Positions 1 through 8,204 of a stretch of DNA of 16,740 nt are shown here, one piece after another. Position 1 is the stretch's first letter, and each line of letters opens with the position of its first letter. A model generated the notes under the pieces. That model saw only the letters and a list, made by a program, of their open reading frames with translations, searched no databases and was not told the DNA's origin. A program made the position numbers and the translations under genes. The stretch is from CAIKXD01 sp035439485 (GTDB lineage: Bacteria > Bacteroidota > Bacteroidia > UBA4408): positions 1-16,740 of the forward strand of contig DAORKI010000084.1 in assembly GCA_035439485.1 (NCBI GenBank), read 5' to 3'.

Positions 1-101
1 AAACGCCTTCCATCATATTTTTCTTAACGCCATTTTCACAAGGCCAACATCTCTCTCGTTTAAAAATGACTTTTTGAGGGACGACTAGGTAGCAATTAGA
101 C

Positions 102-122
102 TAAATTGAAAGAGTAATCGGT
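102..122. repeat. Left copy of a 21-nt inverted repeat
   Basis: The reverse complement of this stretch matches 8282-8302 at 20 of 21 positions. The single difference is T versus A at the seventh base of the shared sequence, which begins ACCGAT. Similarity fades outward (6 of 8 next bases) and inward (8 of 13). The two copies bracket the whole plus-strand block 259-8204. They could be a shared regulatory site or the traces of an old rearrangement or insertion; no transposase is present to decide. Confidence 0.5.
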
Positions 123-145
123 ATAATTTATATTCAATTATTTTG

Positions 146-173
146 AAGCCTATGTTAAATTTAACATGGGCTT
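146..173 (+). terminator. Rho-independent terminator
   Basis: The arm AAGCCTATGTTAAA (146-159) pairs with TTTAACATGGGCTT (160-173) along its whole length with one T/G wobble. The hairpin runs directly into a six-T tract (172-177). There is no A tract on the left side, so it works on the plus strand. It would end a transcript entering from upstream of the window and insulate the gene at 259. Confidence 0.88.
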
Positions 174-230
174 TTTTATTGATGCCTAATTGTTTTCAGC
201 GATTTAGCTCATTTTTGAATTTTTAAATAT

Positions 231-238
231 TATATTTG
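231..238 (+). promoter_or_regulatory. Bacteroidota -7 promoter element (TATATTTG)
   Basis: TATATTTG fits the Bacteroidota -7 consensus TAnnTTTG exactly and lies 20 bases before the ATG at 259, so the 5' leader would be very short. No clean TTTG/TTG -33 element sits at the usual 17-23 base spacing; the nearest TTG (215-217) is only 13 bases away. It probably drives the T9SS protein gene and, by read-through, the kinase gene after it. Confidence 0.6.
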
Positions 239-258
239 CTCATATAATTCCCAAAATC

Positions 259-2997
259 ATGAAAAAAATTATCACTCTTATTATTGCCATTTTGATATTT
301 GGTAGCACAAATTTAAAGGCACAGAACTTTTTACATGCCTACACCAACCAAAATCAAACTGGTTATATGGGTTTTTTAAATAGAATCGCCACTGATAATT
401 TTAATAATGTTATAAATACAACCACATTTACGGGTACAGTTGATGTTGGGGGTCAAAATTACTCAAGTGTAGGTGGATTAAGCAGTTTAATAGTTAAACG
501 GGACGATAACGGGAGTGTAATTTGGGCTAAATCGCTTGCTTGTAATGGCACTACAGTGATTGGAGGAGTGTATGTTGATAACCAATCAAACGTTTATGTA
601 ACAGGCATGTTTGGAGATACCTTAAATTCAACTGTATTAGATTGTCAGCCATTTCCAATAGCCAATGGAGCAGGTATACGAGCATTTATTGTAAAATATG
701 CCCCCAATGGCAATGTTCTTTGGAGTAATTCGGTTTTGTCATCTACCAGTGGGTCTTCGGGCAATGCCGATTTGTTTAGAATTACAGGAAATGGAACCAA
801 CAGAATTGCCATTTCACTACCTTATTTATACGTTGGCTCACAAACCATTGGTAGCAGCTTAGTATCTAGCGCTACCGGTAATATGTTAATTGCTTTTTGC
901 GATGATAATGGAAACTGGATAAATGCAAAAGTGCTGAGTGGAACCACCAATACCCACCTCAGTTCAAGCCTTGCTATGAATGCCAATAGTGAGCTTTTTA
1001 TTGGAGGGGTATTTAAAGGTAGCATGAATTTAGATGCAGCGGGAATCCTTACCACCCCTCCTTCAGATTTAAATGATTTTATAATTAAAATGGATGCAAA
1101 TGGCAATTTTGAATGGGCTCATAATTTAGCTTTAAGTTCTTGGTGGAGAACAGAAGTGATGACCTATCAAAATGATGTATTTTTAACTGGAAGTTTTGGT
1201 GGAACAGCTATGATTGGAGGAACAAGTTTATCAGCACCATATTTTGCTACATATTTAACCAGGTTGGACAATGCAGGAAACTTTTTATGGGCAAAAAAAT
1301 ATGGCAATACTGAAACAAATATGTACTGTGCTAGTGTTAAAAACGATCATGTTTACATTTGCGGTTTTACATCAAATAATGTGAGTGCTGAAGTTTTTGA
1401 TACTTACCAATTAGAATACGCTAACACCATGCCTGCCGGTGTTTCAACAAGTACAAAAGCCTACTTAATAAAACTAGATTTAAATGGTAATGTATTAAAT
1501 GGTGCTTGTTATGGTTTTAATTTTCCAACATTAAATACCATGGGGATTGCCTCCTCAACATCAAAAGTTTATCTTACTGGAAACGCAGGTAGTGGTGCAC
1601 GATTTGGAGGTTACTATATTAATGCAGCTCAAATAAATGGTTCAAATTATGTTGCAATTTATACTGATAGTGCTAATTTAATTACTGGAAGTTCTTTTTA
1701 TGATGCCAATAGCAATGGAACTTTTGATAACGGTGAAATAGGATGTCCCGTTAATTTATCTTTAAATAATGGAAGTGCTGCTATGAATACATTAATTAAT
1801 GGTGATTACATAATAGGTGTGGGAATAGGTACCTATACTTCAAATATTATTAATCCCCCACTCTATTATAATTATAGTCCAGCAGGCTACACCTCAACTT
1901 TCAGCACTTTATCAAGTCAGGTTGACTCGAACAAACATTTTGCTTTTCAACCAATTCCCAATCAAAGTGACTTAGTGATTGATTTAGTTACAGGTTTTTT
2001 CCGTCCAGGTTTTAATGGTGTTGCTTTTGTAACTTTAAATAATATTGGCACTACACCTGAATCTGGAAATATTGATTTATTATTGAATCATCCAGAAATT
2101 ACTATTAACGCTACTAGCCCAATAGCATCAAACATTACAGGTAACTCGGCCATATTACCTTATGTGTTAAATCCTGGCGAAAGTATTACTTATGTGATAA
2201 GTTATGAAGTGAGTGTGAATGCACAAATTGGTGCAACATTCCAATCATCAGCGCAGGCTGTAAATGGGAATGACCTCACTCCTTCAAATAATATCAAAAC
2301 ATTAAATTCTTTGATTACTGGTTCTTATGATCCCAATATAAAAGAGGTCTCAGAAAGTACCATCTATCCTGATTTTGTATTGAACAATGAATTTTTGGAG
2401 TACACCATTCATTTTCAAAATACAGGTAATGATACTGCTTTTACGGTATTGGTTATTGATACTTTAAGTGATTTTTTAGATTTAAATAGCTTCGAAATTG
2501 TGAGTTCAAGCCATACTATGCTGGTTAATAATTATGAAGGTGTACTTTGGTTTAGATTTAATCATATTAATTTACCTGATAGTGGTACCAATGAAATGAT
2601 GAGTCACGGCTTTGTAAAATATCGAATTAAACTAAAAAACAATATCAGTATTGGTAACAGTGTTTTAAATACAGCCTATATTTATTTTGACTTTAACGAA
2701 GCCATAATTACCAATACAGCAGTTACAACATTAACCACATTATCATCTGTGACAAACAATAAAACTAGTCAATTGTTCATTTATCCAAACCCTGTAATGG
2801 ACAACTTAAGCATAAAATCAAATGAAAAAATACAAAGTATTAAAATTTTTGATGTTACAGGTAAAATTGTTTTTAGTGACAATCCAAATGGATTATTTGT
2901 AAAAGAAATAGACATAAAAAGTTTAAGCAAAGGAGTTTATCACATAAGTGTAATTACAATAAATAGTGTACAAGAACAGCCTTTAATTAAGCAATAG
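259..2997 (+). CDS. T9SS type A sorting-domain secreted protein with repeat and DUF7619-type domains
   Basis: A secreted or surface-anchored protein of 912 residues. Residues 1-22 form a signal peptide (MKK start, hydrophobic core, LKAQ cleavage region). Residues about 60-420 carry five copies of a loose motif, K-x-D-x-x-G-N-x-x-WA, near 80, 146, 277, 336 and 405, as in the SBBP-like, propeller-type repeat proteins of this phylum. Residues about 475-570 resemble an SdrD B-type domain (FYDANSNGTFDNGEIG). About 687-830 matches the DUF7619 type (SYDPN, then LEYTIHFQNTGNDTAF). The end (839-912) is a type A T9SS sorting domain, with YPNP at its start and a KGVYHISV-type strand near the end, so export is expected across the outer membrane by the type IX system. 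The ligand or role is unknown. The start follows a TATATTTG promoter and is the natural signal-peptide start. Confidence 0.9.
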   Translation: MKKIITLIIAILIFGSTNLKAQNFLHAYTNQNQTGYMGFLNRIATDNFNNVINTTTFTGTVDVGGQNYSSVGGLSSLIVKRDDNGSVIWAKSLACNGTTVIGGVYVDNQSNVYVTGMFGDTLNSTVLDCQPFPIANGAGIRAFIVKYAPNGNVLWSNSVLSSTSGSSGNADLFRITGNGTNRIAISLPYLYVGSQTIGSSLVSSATGNMLIAFCDDNGNWINAKVLSGTTNTHLSSSLAMNANSELFIGGVFKGSMNLDAAGILTTPPSDLNDFIIKMDANGNFEWAHNLALSSWWRTEVMTYQNDVFLTGSFGGTAMIGGTSLSAPYFATYLTRLDNAGNFLWAKKYGNTETNMYCASVKNDHVYICGFTSNNVSAEVFDTYQLEYANTMPAGVSTSTKAYLIKLDLNGNVLNGACYGFNFPTLNTMGIASSTSKVYLTGNAGSGARFGGYYINAAQINGSNYVAIYTDSANLITGSSFYDANSNGTFDNGEIGCPVNLSLNNGSAAMNTLINGDYIIGVGIGTYTSNIINPPLYYNYSPAGYTSTFSTLSSQVDSNKHFAFQPIPNQSDLVIDLVTGFFRPGFNGVAFVTLNNIGTTPESGNIDLLLNHPEITINATSPIASNITGNSAILPYVLNPGESITYVISYEVSVNAQIGATFQSSAQAVNGNDLTPSNNIKTLNSLITGSYDPNIKEVSESTIYPDFVLNNEFLEYTIHFQNTGNDTAFTVLVIDTLSDFLDLNSFEIVSSSHTMLVNNYEGVLWFRFNHINLPDSGTNEMMSHGFVKYRIKLKNNISIGNSVLNTAYIYFDFNEAIITNTAVTTLTTLSSVTNNKTSQLFIYPNPVMDNLSIKSNEKIQSIKIFDVTGKIVFSDNPNGLFVKEIDIKSLSKGVYHISVITINSVQEQPLIKQ

Positions 2998-3022
2998 AGC
3001 TATAAATTAAATTTTATACACT

Positions 3023-5569
3023 ATGAATTCAAAAGTGAAGTTTTCCGATTCAACAGAAAGTATTCATAGTAAATTTTCGTTTTCGGCACATGCACCGTTA
3101 ACAATTTTAGAAATTGACTTAAGAGGAAAAATAATATACTCAAACTATCCATTTCATGGATATCCTATTGACCAAATCGTTGGTAAACAATTTTTAGATT
3201 TTGTTGAAGAAAAATTTCATCCAATTGTTCAATCGATTTTACAAAAAATGGTAACTGAACAAGTTCAACAAAGTTGTGAATTATCACGTGATATGGGTGA
3301 TAGTTTAAAATGGTATATTAATCACTTTGAGCCTATAATCATTGAAAAAAAGGTAACTAAAGTTCAAGTAATTATTAGAGAAATTACTGAAAGCAAAATT
3401 GCAATTGATGCATTAAAATATGCCCAAGAAAATGAAATAAAAAGTAAGGCCAATTTAAAAACTGTATTCGATCATACACGCACGGGCTATGTTTTGCTTG
3501 ATAAAGATTTGAACTTAATTTCTTTTAACCAACCTGCCAGTGGGATGACGAAGGCCTTGTTTAATAAAGAAATAAGTTTAAATTCAAATTTGAGAGATTA
3601 TTTTCCAGCATCATTAAAAACAGCCCTTTCAGAAAATTGGAATAAAGCCATCAATGGTGAAGCTGTTGAATATGAAAAATGCTACAAACATGATGATGGA
3701 AGTGAGCATTGGTATGACATTCAATATATTCCAGTGAAAGGTGAGAATGGAACAGTAATTAACCTGTTAATGAAGTTCCAAGACATCTCGAAAAGAAAGG
3801 AAAGAGAACAACAGTTATTAAATTTTCAGGAAGAACGCTTTCAATTTGCGATTGAAGGAAGTAATGATGGTGTTTGGGACTGGAATATTGTAAGTAATGA
3901 AGTATATTTCTCGAGCCGATGGAAAAAAATGATTGGATATGAAGATACCGAAATCAAGAATGAATTTAAAGAATGGGAATCAAGAATTCATCCTGATGAT
4001 AAGGAAAGAGTTTTATTAGAAGTTCAAAATGCCTTTTCAAACAAAAACTACAGCTATGCAGTAGAACATCGCTTAAAATGCAAGAATAATAGCTACAAAT
4101 GGATACTAGCACGAGGCAAAGTTATAGCATGGGATGGGAATGAGCCACAGCGTATGAGCGGTACACATACTGATATTAGTGACCGCAAAGAAATGGAAGT
4201 TCGCATAGCCAATAATGAAAAAGTTTTGAGTAGTATTTTAGATACTTTGCCAGTAATTCTTTTTGCCAAGGAAATTAATAATGATTTTAAATTCGCCTTA
4301 TGGAACAAACAAGCCGAAAACGTTTTTGGCATGAAAGCCGAAGATTGTATTGGCAAAAATGATTATGATTTTTTCTCCAAGGAAGCCGCTGATTATTTTA
4401 GAACAAAAGATTTAGAAACTATTGCCAATGAAGGCATTGTTGATATACCCGAAGAAACTGTGCATACATCATCGGGTGATGTATCAATTCATACGCTTAA
4501 AACAGTTGTAAAAGACCAAGAGGGAAAACCTTTGTATTTGTTAGGTGTATCTGAAAACATCAGTGATTTGAAAAGGATAAATGAAAATTTAAAAGTAAGT
4601 GAAGAAAAGTATCGCTCTCTAGTAGAAAATTCGCCTTTAACCATTATTACTACTGATCGAGACGAAATTATCCAATTTATTAATTTTTCGGCAACAGGAA
4701 AGCCTTCCAGTGAGATTGTTGGACATTCCATTTATGAATTTGTTGCACCAGATTGTCATAACATTGTGCATGAAGCGCATAAGTTTGTATTCAATACTAA
4801 AAAATCGGTTACCTATGAAACCGAAAGGATAGAAAAAGATGGGATAAAAAGAAATTATCAATCGCATGCAGGCCCAATGATGATTGGTAATGAAATAATT
4901 GGCTTAACAATATTTACGCGCGATATTACGAATAGAATTGAAAATGAAGAGCGCTTAAAAAAATCTCTCAAGGAAAAGGAAGTACTATTGCAAGAAGTGC
5001 ATCATCGTGTAAAAAATAATCTACAAATAATTTCGAGTATTTTGAATCTTCAAACAAGAACAATCAAAGACACTAAAATACTTGAACTCATTAAAGAAAC
5101 GAGGTATAGAATAATGTCAATGTCGTTTATACATGATTTATTATACCAAACCAAGGACTTCAGTAATATTGATTTTTCGAAGTATTTACAAAATATTACT
5201 TCTAATATTATGAATACCTATACGGTAAATAAAAATATTGAACTTCAACTAAACACAGAAGCTATTTATTTAGACCTTGACAATGCCATTCCTTGTGGGC
5301 TAATAATAAATGAACTAATTACAAATGCCTTTAAATATGCTTTTCCTGGAGATAAAAAAGGAGAAATAATAGTAGAATTAAAAAAGCAGCAAGATAAAGT
5401 TGTGTTAAGTGTTGCCGACAATGGAGTTGGTATTAACAAGAAGGTTAATTATCAAACCACTGAATCATTAGGTTTTCAGCTCATTAATTCATTAGTCACA
5501 CAAATTGATGCTGAATTAATTTATGAAAATGAATTGGGTACTAAATTTACACTAATATTTAAAATTTAA
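3023..5569 (+). CDS. Soluble multi-PAS sensor histidine kinase, HisKA_2 type
   Basis: A predicted cytoplasmic kinase of 848 residues with no signal peptide or membrane segment. It carries about five PAS domains (roughly 20-130, 145-260, 275-395, 400-515 and 525-645). The third is a PAS_3/PAC type with DGVWDWN and HPDDKERV. The transmitter is of the HisKA_2 family: EVHHRVKNNLQ places the phosphoacceptor histidine at 660/661. The ATPase follows, with an N box (NELITNAFKYAF, Asn768), G1 (DNGVGI, 799-804) and a degenerate G2 (ESLGFQL). The gene lies 25 bases after the T9SS gene with no promoter visible, so co-transcription is likely. No response regulator is encoded in the window, so its partner is elsewhere. 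PAS domains may bind small ligands or cofactors; none can be named from sequence alone. Confidence 0.9.
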   Translation: MNSKVKFSDSTESIHSKFSFSAHAPLTILEIDLRGKIIYSNYPFHGYPIDQIVGKQFLDFVEEKFHPIVQSILQKMVTEQVQQSCELSRDMGDSLKWYINHFEPIIIEKKVTKVQVIIREITESKIAIDALKYAQENEIKSKANLKTVFDHTRTGYVLLDKDLNLISFNQPASGMTKALFNKEISLNSNLRDYFPASLKTALSENWNKAINGEAVEYEKCYKHDDGSEHWYDIQYIPVKGENGTVINLLMKFQDISKRKEREQQLLNFQEERFQFAIEGSNDGVWDWNIVSNEVYFSSRWKKMIGYEDTEIKNEFKEWESRIHPDDKERVLLEVQNAFSNKNYSYAVEHRLKCKNNSYKWILARGKVIAWDGNEPQRMSGTHTDISDRKEMEVRIANNEKVLSSILDTLPVILFAKEINNDFKFALWNKQAENVFGMKAEDCIGKNDYDFFSKEAADYFRTKDLETIANEGIVDIPEETVHTSSGDVSIHTLKTVVKDQEGKPLYLLGVSENISDLKRINENLKVSEEKYRSLVENSPLTIITTDRDEIIQFINFSATGKPSSEIVGHSIYEFVAPDCHNIVHEAHKFVFNTKKSVTYETERIEKDGIKRNYQSHAGPMMIGNEIIGLTIFTRDITNRIENEERLKKSLKEKEVLLQEVHHRVKNNLQIISSILNLQTRTIKDTKILELIKETRYRIMSMSFIHDLLYQTKDFSNIDFSKYLQNITSNIMNTYTVNKNIELQLNTEAIYLDLDNAIPCGLIINELITNAFKYAFPGDKKGEIIVELKKQQDKVVLSVADNGVGINKKVNYQTTESLGFQLINSLVTQIDAELIYENELGTKFTLIFKI

Positions 5570-5612
5570 TTTATTAAGCAATACTTTGAACAAAGAAAGA
5601 TTTAATATTATT

Positions 5613-5628
5613 TTTAGACTTGTCTAAA
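5613..5628. promoter_or_regulatory. Palindromic operator of the DtxR/MntR-family regulator (inferred)
   Basis: TTTAGAC-TT-GTCTAAA is a perfect inverted repeat with 7-bp arms and a 2-bp centre. It lies 8 bases upstream of the TATATTTG box at 5637-5644, over the -33 region, where a bound repressor would block RNA polymerase. Its length, AT-rich ends and TTAGnCT core resemble boxes bound by DtxR-family repressors. The natural inference is autoregulation of the regulator-transporter operon by metal-loaded regulator. Confidence 0.65.
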
Positions 5629-5636
5629 TATTTTTT

Positions 5637-5644
5637 TATATTTG
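5637..5644 (+). promoter_or_regulatory. Bacteroidota -7 promoter element (TATATTTG) of the mntR-mntH operon
   Basis: TATATTTG fits TAnnTTTG and lies 17 bases before the ATG at 5662. No TTG sits at the standard -33 spacing; TTG at 5620-5622 is 14 bases away and lies inside the operator. The promoter serves both the regulator and the overlapping transporter gene. Confidence 0.62.
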
Positions 5645-5661
5645 CTTAATTTTTAATTACC

Positions 5662-6321
5662 ATGTCATCTCAAACTCAAGAAAATTATTTAAAATGCATC
5701 TATAAAATTTGCGAAAAAAATATACAAGGTGCTTCAACCAATGCTATTGCTGAAGAATTAGAAACTAAGGCAGCAACAGTGACAGATATGCTGAAAAAAC
5801 TATCAAATCAAAAATTGATAAACTATAAAAAATATCAAGCGGTTACGCTCACAGCCATTGGCAAAAAGCAAGCACTAAGTATTGTAAGAAATCATCGATT
5901 ATGGGAAGTATTTTTAGTAGAGAAATTAAAATTTTCATGGAATGAAGTACATGAATTTGCTGAGCAATTGGAACACATTAAATCTGACGAGTTAATTGAC
6001 CGCCTAGATTTATATCTGGGTCATCCTAAATTTGACCCTCATGGCGATCCCATTCCGAATAAAAATGGTAAAATAGTGACTCATAAAACCATTCCATTAA
6101 ATGAGGCTAAAAGCAACGAAAAATTAATTATATCAGGCGTTTCTGAACACAATGATGATTTCTTAAGTTATTTAAATGAAACTAATTTAATCTTAGGGCA
6201 AAAACTTGTAATTAAAAAAATAAATGAATACGATAAATCAATGCAACTACTGATAAATAAAAAAGATTCCATTTTTATTAGTCATACAGTAGCTAAAAAC
6301 ATTTTGGTATTATGTCAATAA
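5662..6321 (+). CDS. mntR: DtxR/MntR-family metal-dependent transcriptional regulator
   Basis: A metal-sensing repressor of 219 residues. Residues 1-70 form the winged helix (TNAIAEELETKAATVTDMLKKL), 71-140 the dimerisation and metal-binding domain, and about 145-219 a FeoA/SH3-like domain. Aligned by eye with DtxR, the metal ligands are His78, Glu82, His97, Glu101, Glu104 and His105. Glu replaces the DtxR Cys102, as in manganese-type MntR, but the Asp8 position of Bacillus MntR is Asn8 here. The GHPKFDPHGDPIP segment (120-132) is typical of the family. The gene has its own promoter overlapped by a palindrome, and its last 10 bases overlap the NRAMP gene, so it most likely represses that importer when Mn (or Fe) is plentiful. 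The choice of Mn over Fe is an inference. Confidence 0.88.
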   Translation: MSSQTQENYLKCIYKICEKNIQGASTNAIAEELETKAATVTDMLKKLSNQKLINYKKYQAVTLTAIGKKQALSIVRNHRLWEVFLVEKLKFSWNEVHEFAEQLEHIKSDELIDRLDLYLGHPKFDPHGDPIPNKNGKIVTHKTIPLNEAKSNEKLIISGVSEHNDDFLSYLNETNLILGQKLVIKKINEYDKSMQLLINKKDSIFISHTVAKNILVLCQ

Positions 6322-8204
6322 ATAAAAAAGCATCAACCGAATCTTTATCAGAAGTTCATTCAAGTGTTGATATAAGTCAAAAAAAGGGGACTTTAAAAAA
6401 GTTTTTTGCTTTTTTAGGACCTGCTTATTTAATTAGTGTTGGATACATGGACCCAGGAAATTGGGCAACAGACTTAGCAGGCGGCAGCAAATATGGTTAT
6501 CAGCTAATTTGGGTATTGCTAATGAGTAATTTAATTGCCTTGCTTTTACAAAGTTTAAGTGCAAGATTAGGAATTGTGCGAGGGCGCGATTTAGCGCAAG
6601 CTTCGCGAGAAACTTATCCAAAGTATGTGAATTTTTATTTGTATTTGTTAGCCGAAATAGCGATAGCTGCATGTGATTTAGCAGAGGTTTTAGGCATGGC
6701 CATTGGCCTACAATTACTATTTGATTTACCCTTAATGATTGGTGTGGTTATTAGTGTTTTAGACACATTTATTTTACTCTTTTTAATTAACTTTGGTATA
6801 AGAAAAATGGAAGCATTTATCATTACCTTAGTTGCATTGGTGGGTTTTTCATTTTTTGCAGAAATGATATTTGCCCAACCTCAATTAAATGAGGTGGTAA
6901 AAGGATTTATTCCTGGATTGCCCGATAGCGATGCTTTATACATTGCCATAGGAATTATTGGGGCCACAGTTATGCCACATAATTTGTATTTGCATTCGGC
7001 ATTAGTGCAAACCCGAAAAATTAGTAAATTAAAAACTGATATTAAGCGCGCTATAAAATTTAATTTTATTGACTCGGCAATTGCTCTCAACCTTGCCTTT
7101 TTTGTTAATGCAGCCATATTAATTTTAGCAGCAACTGCATTTTATAAAAATGGTTTATTTGAAGTGGCAGAAATACAAGACGCACACAATTTATTAGCAC
7201 CCATGCTAGGCACAAAATGGGCTCCCATTTTATTTGCTGTTGCTTTAATTGCAGCTGGTCAAAGCTCAACTATAACGGGAACTTTAGCGGGTCAAATTAT
7301 TATGGAAGGGTATTTAAATTTAAGAATACAACCATGGGTAAGAAGAATAATCACTCGCTCTTTGGCAGTAGTTCCAAGCTTGTTGGCTATTTACTATATG
7401 GGTGAATCGGCAACTGGTAAACTACTAATTTTAAGTCAAGTTATATTAAGTATGCAACTCGGATTTGCCATTATACCACTGATTCATTTTGTAAGTGACA
7501 ATAAAAAAATGGGAGATTTTGTTATTGGTATAAAAACTAAAATTTTAGCTTGGACAAGTGCGGCAATCATTGTTTCATTAAATATTAAATTGGTTTTGGA
7601 AGAAGTACTGAGTTTACTATCATCATACCCTCATTATAAAATACTGATATTATTTACAGTAATTCCTATTATTTTACTTTCTACTGGTGTACTGTTGTAT
7701 GTTACCTTTTTACCTTTTATAACCAATATTAAACATCATCAAACAGTTACACCTCATGGAAATACAGATATTGAACCTATCATATCGAAAAAGCAATATA
7801 AAAGAATTGCAATCACTGTTGATTTTTCAGATTCTGACAACGCAGCTTTATCTCAAGTTATTTTACAAGCACAAAAAGACACCGAATTAATTTTAATACA
7901 TGTATTAGAAAGCGCAGGGGCCTTAGTGTTGGGTGATGAAATTAAAGACCTTGAAAGCAATAGTGATATAGTTCAATTAGAAAAATATAAATACTATTTA
8001 TCACAACTTGGCTATCCTGTTAAAACCGCCTTAGGTTATGGTAATCCTAAAAAACAAATACCTTTACTGGTGCATGAAAATAAAGCTGAGTTGCTGATTA
8101 TGGCCACCCATGGTCACAAAGGAATTAAAGATTTTTTATTTGGAACCACGCTCGACAAAGTAAGACATAATGTTAAAGTACCAGTGTTGATTGTTGGGGT
8201 ATAA
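6312..8204 (+). CDS. mntH: NRAMP divalent metal transporter with C-terminal universal stress domain
   Basis: A proton-coupled Mn2+/Fe2+ importer of the inner membrane, 630 residues against roughly 400-450 for a plain MntH. Residues about 30-480 are the NRAMP core. TM1 carries the metal-binding DPGN (47-50) and TM6 carries MPHNLYLHS (Met221-Pro222-His223). The segment GQSSTITGTLAGQIIMEG is the conserved family motif. Residues about 495-630 form a Usp domain (KRIAITVDFSD start; MATHGHKG then DFLFGTT near the end). The glycine loop has 6 residues between GxxG and GT instead of the canonical 9, so nucleotide binding is uncertain. The start ATG lies inside the regulator's final codons (10-base overlap), indicating translational coupling. 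The cytoplasmic Usp domain probably modulates transport, which is an inference. Confidence 0.9.
   Translation: MSINKKASTESLSEVHSSVDISQKKGTLKKFFAFLGPAYLISVGYMDPGNWATDLAGGSKYGYQLIWVLLMSNLIALLLQSLSARLGIVRGRDLAQASRETYPKYVNFYLYLLAEIAIAACDLAEVLGMAIGLQLLFDLPLMIGVVISVLDTFILLFLINFGIRKMEAFIITLVALVGFSFFAEMIFAQPQLNEVVKGFIPGLPDSDALYIAIGIIGATVMPHNLYLHSALVQTRKISKLKTDIKRAIKFNFIDSAIALNLAFFVNAAILILAATAFYKNGLFEVAEIQDAHNLLAPMLGTKWAPILFAVALIAAGQSSTITGTLAGQIIMEGYLNLRIQPWVRRIITRSLAVVPSLLAIYYMGESATGKLLILSQVILSMQLGFAIIPLIHFVSDNKKMGDFVIGIKTKILAWTSAAIIVSLNIKLVLEEVLSLLSSYPHYKILILFTVIPIILLSTGVLLYVTFLPFITNIKHHQTVTPHGNTDIEPIISKKQYKRIAITVDFSDSDNAALSQVILQAQKDTELILIHVLESAGALVLGDEIKDLESNSDIVQLEKYKYYLSQLGYPVKTALGYGNPKKQIPLLVHENKAELLIMATHGHKGIKDFLFGTTLDKVRHNVKVPVLIVGV

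Larger units (their letters stand above)
1..258. other. Intergenic region upstream of the first gene, possible gene tail at the window edge
   Basis: No complete gene is visible here. Two plus-strand frames are open from the window edge and stop at 75-77 (TGA) and 86-88 (TAG). Either could be the tail of a gene whose mRNA ends at the terminator at 146-173, but about 25 codons are too few to identify a product. A minus-strand ATG at 14-16 could equally start a gene reading out of the window. The rest holds one arm of a long-range inverted repeat (102-122), the terminator and the promoter of the next gene. Confidence 0.4.

Noticed and set aside
1..88. Two open plus-strand frames from the window edge (stops at 75-77 and 86-88)
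   Set aside because: At about 25 codons, neither gives a recognisable peptide and neither can be preferred, so no CDS is called.
94..107. AATTAGACTAAATT, resembling a half of the mntR palindrome
   Set aside because: It has only 4-bp symmetric arms around one base and is not near a metal gene; chance is likely in AT-rich DNA.
5584..5595. CTTTG-AA-CAAAG inverted repeat, similar to the composite operator of the right-hand operon
   Set aside because: The spacing is 2 instead of 5 bases, there is no AAAGTACTTT part, and it is too tight to form a hairpin.
7217..7405. Plus-strand open frame inside mntH in another phase
   Set aside because: It overlaps the conserved NRAMP motif region entirely, and its composition is typical of an out-of-frame read.
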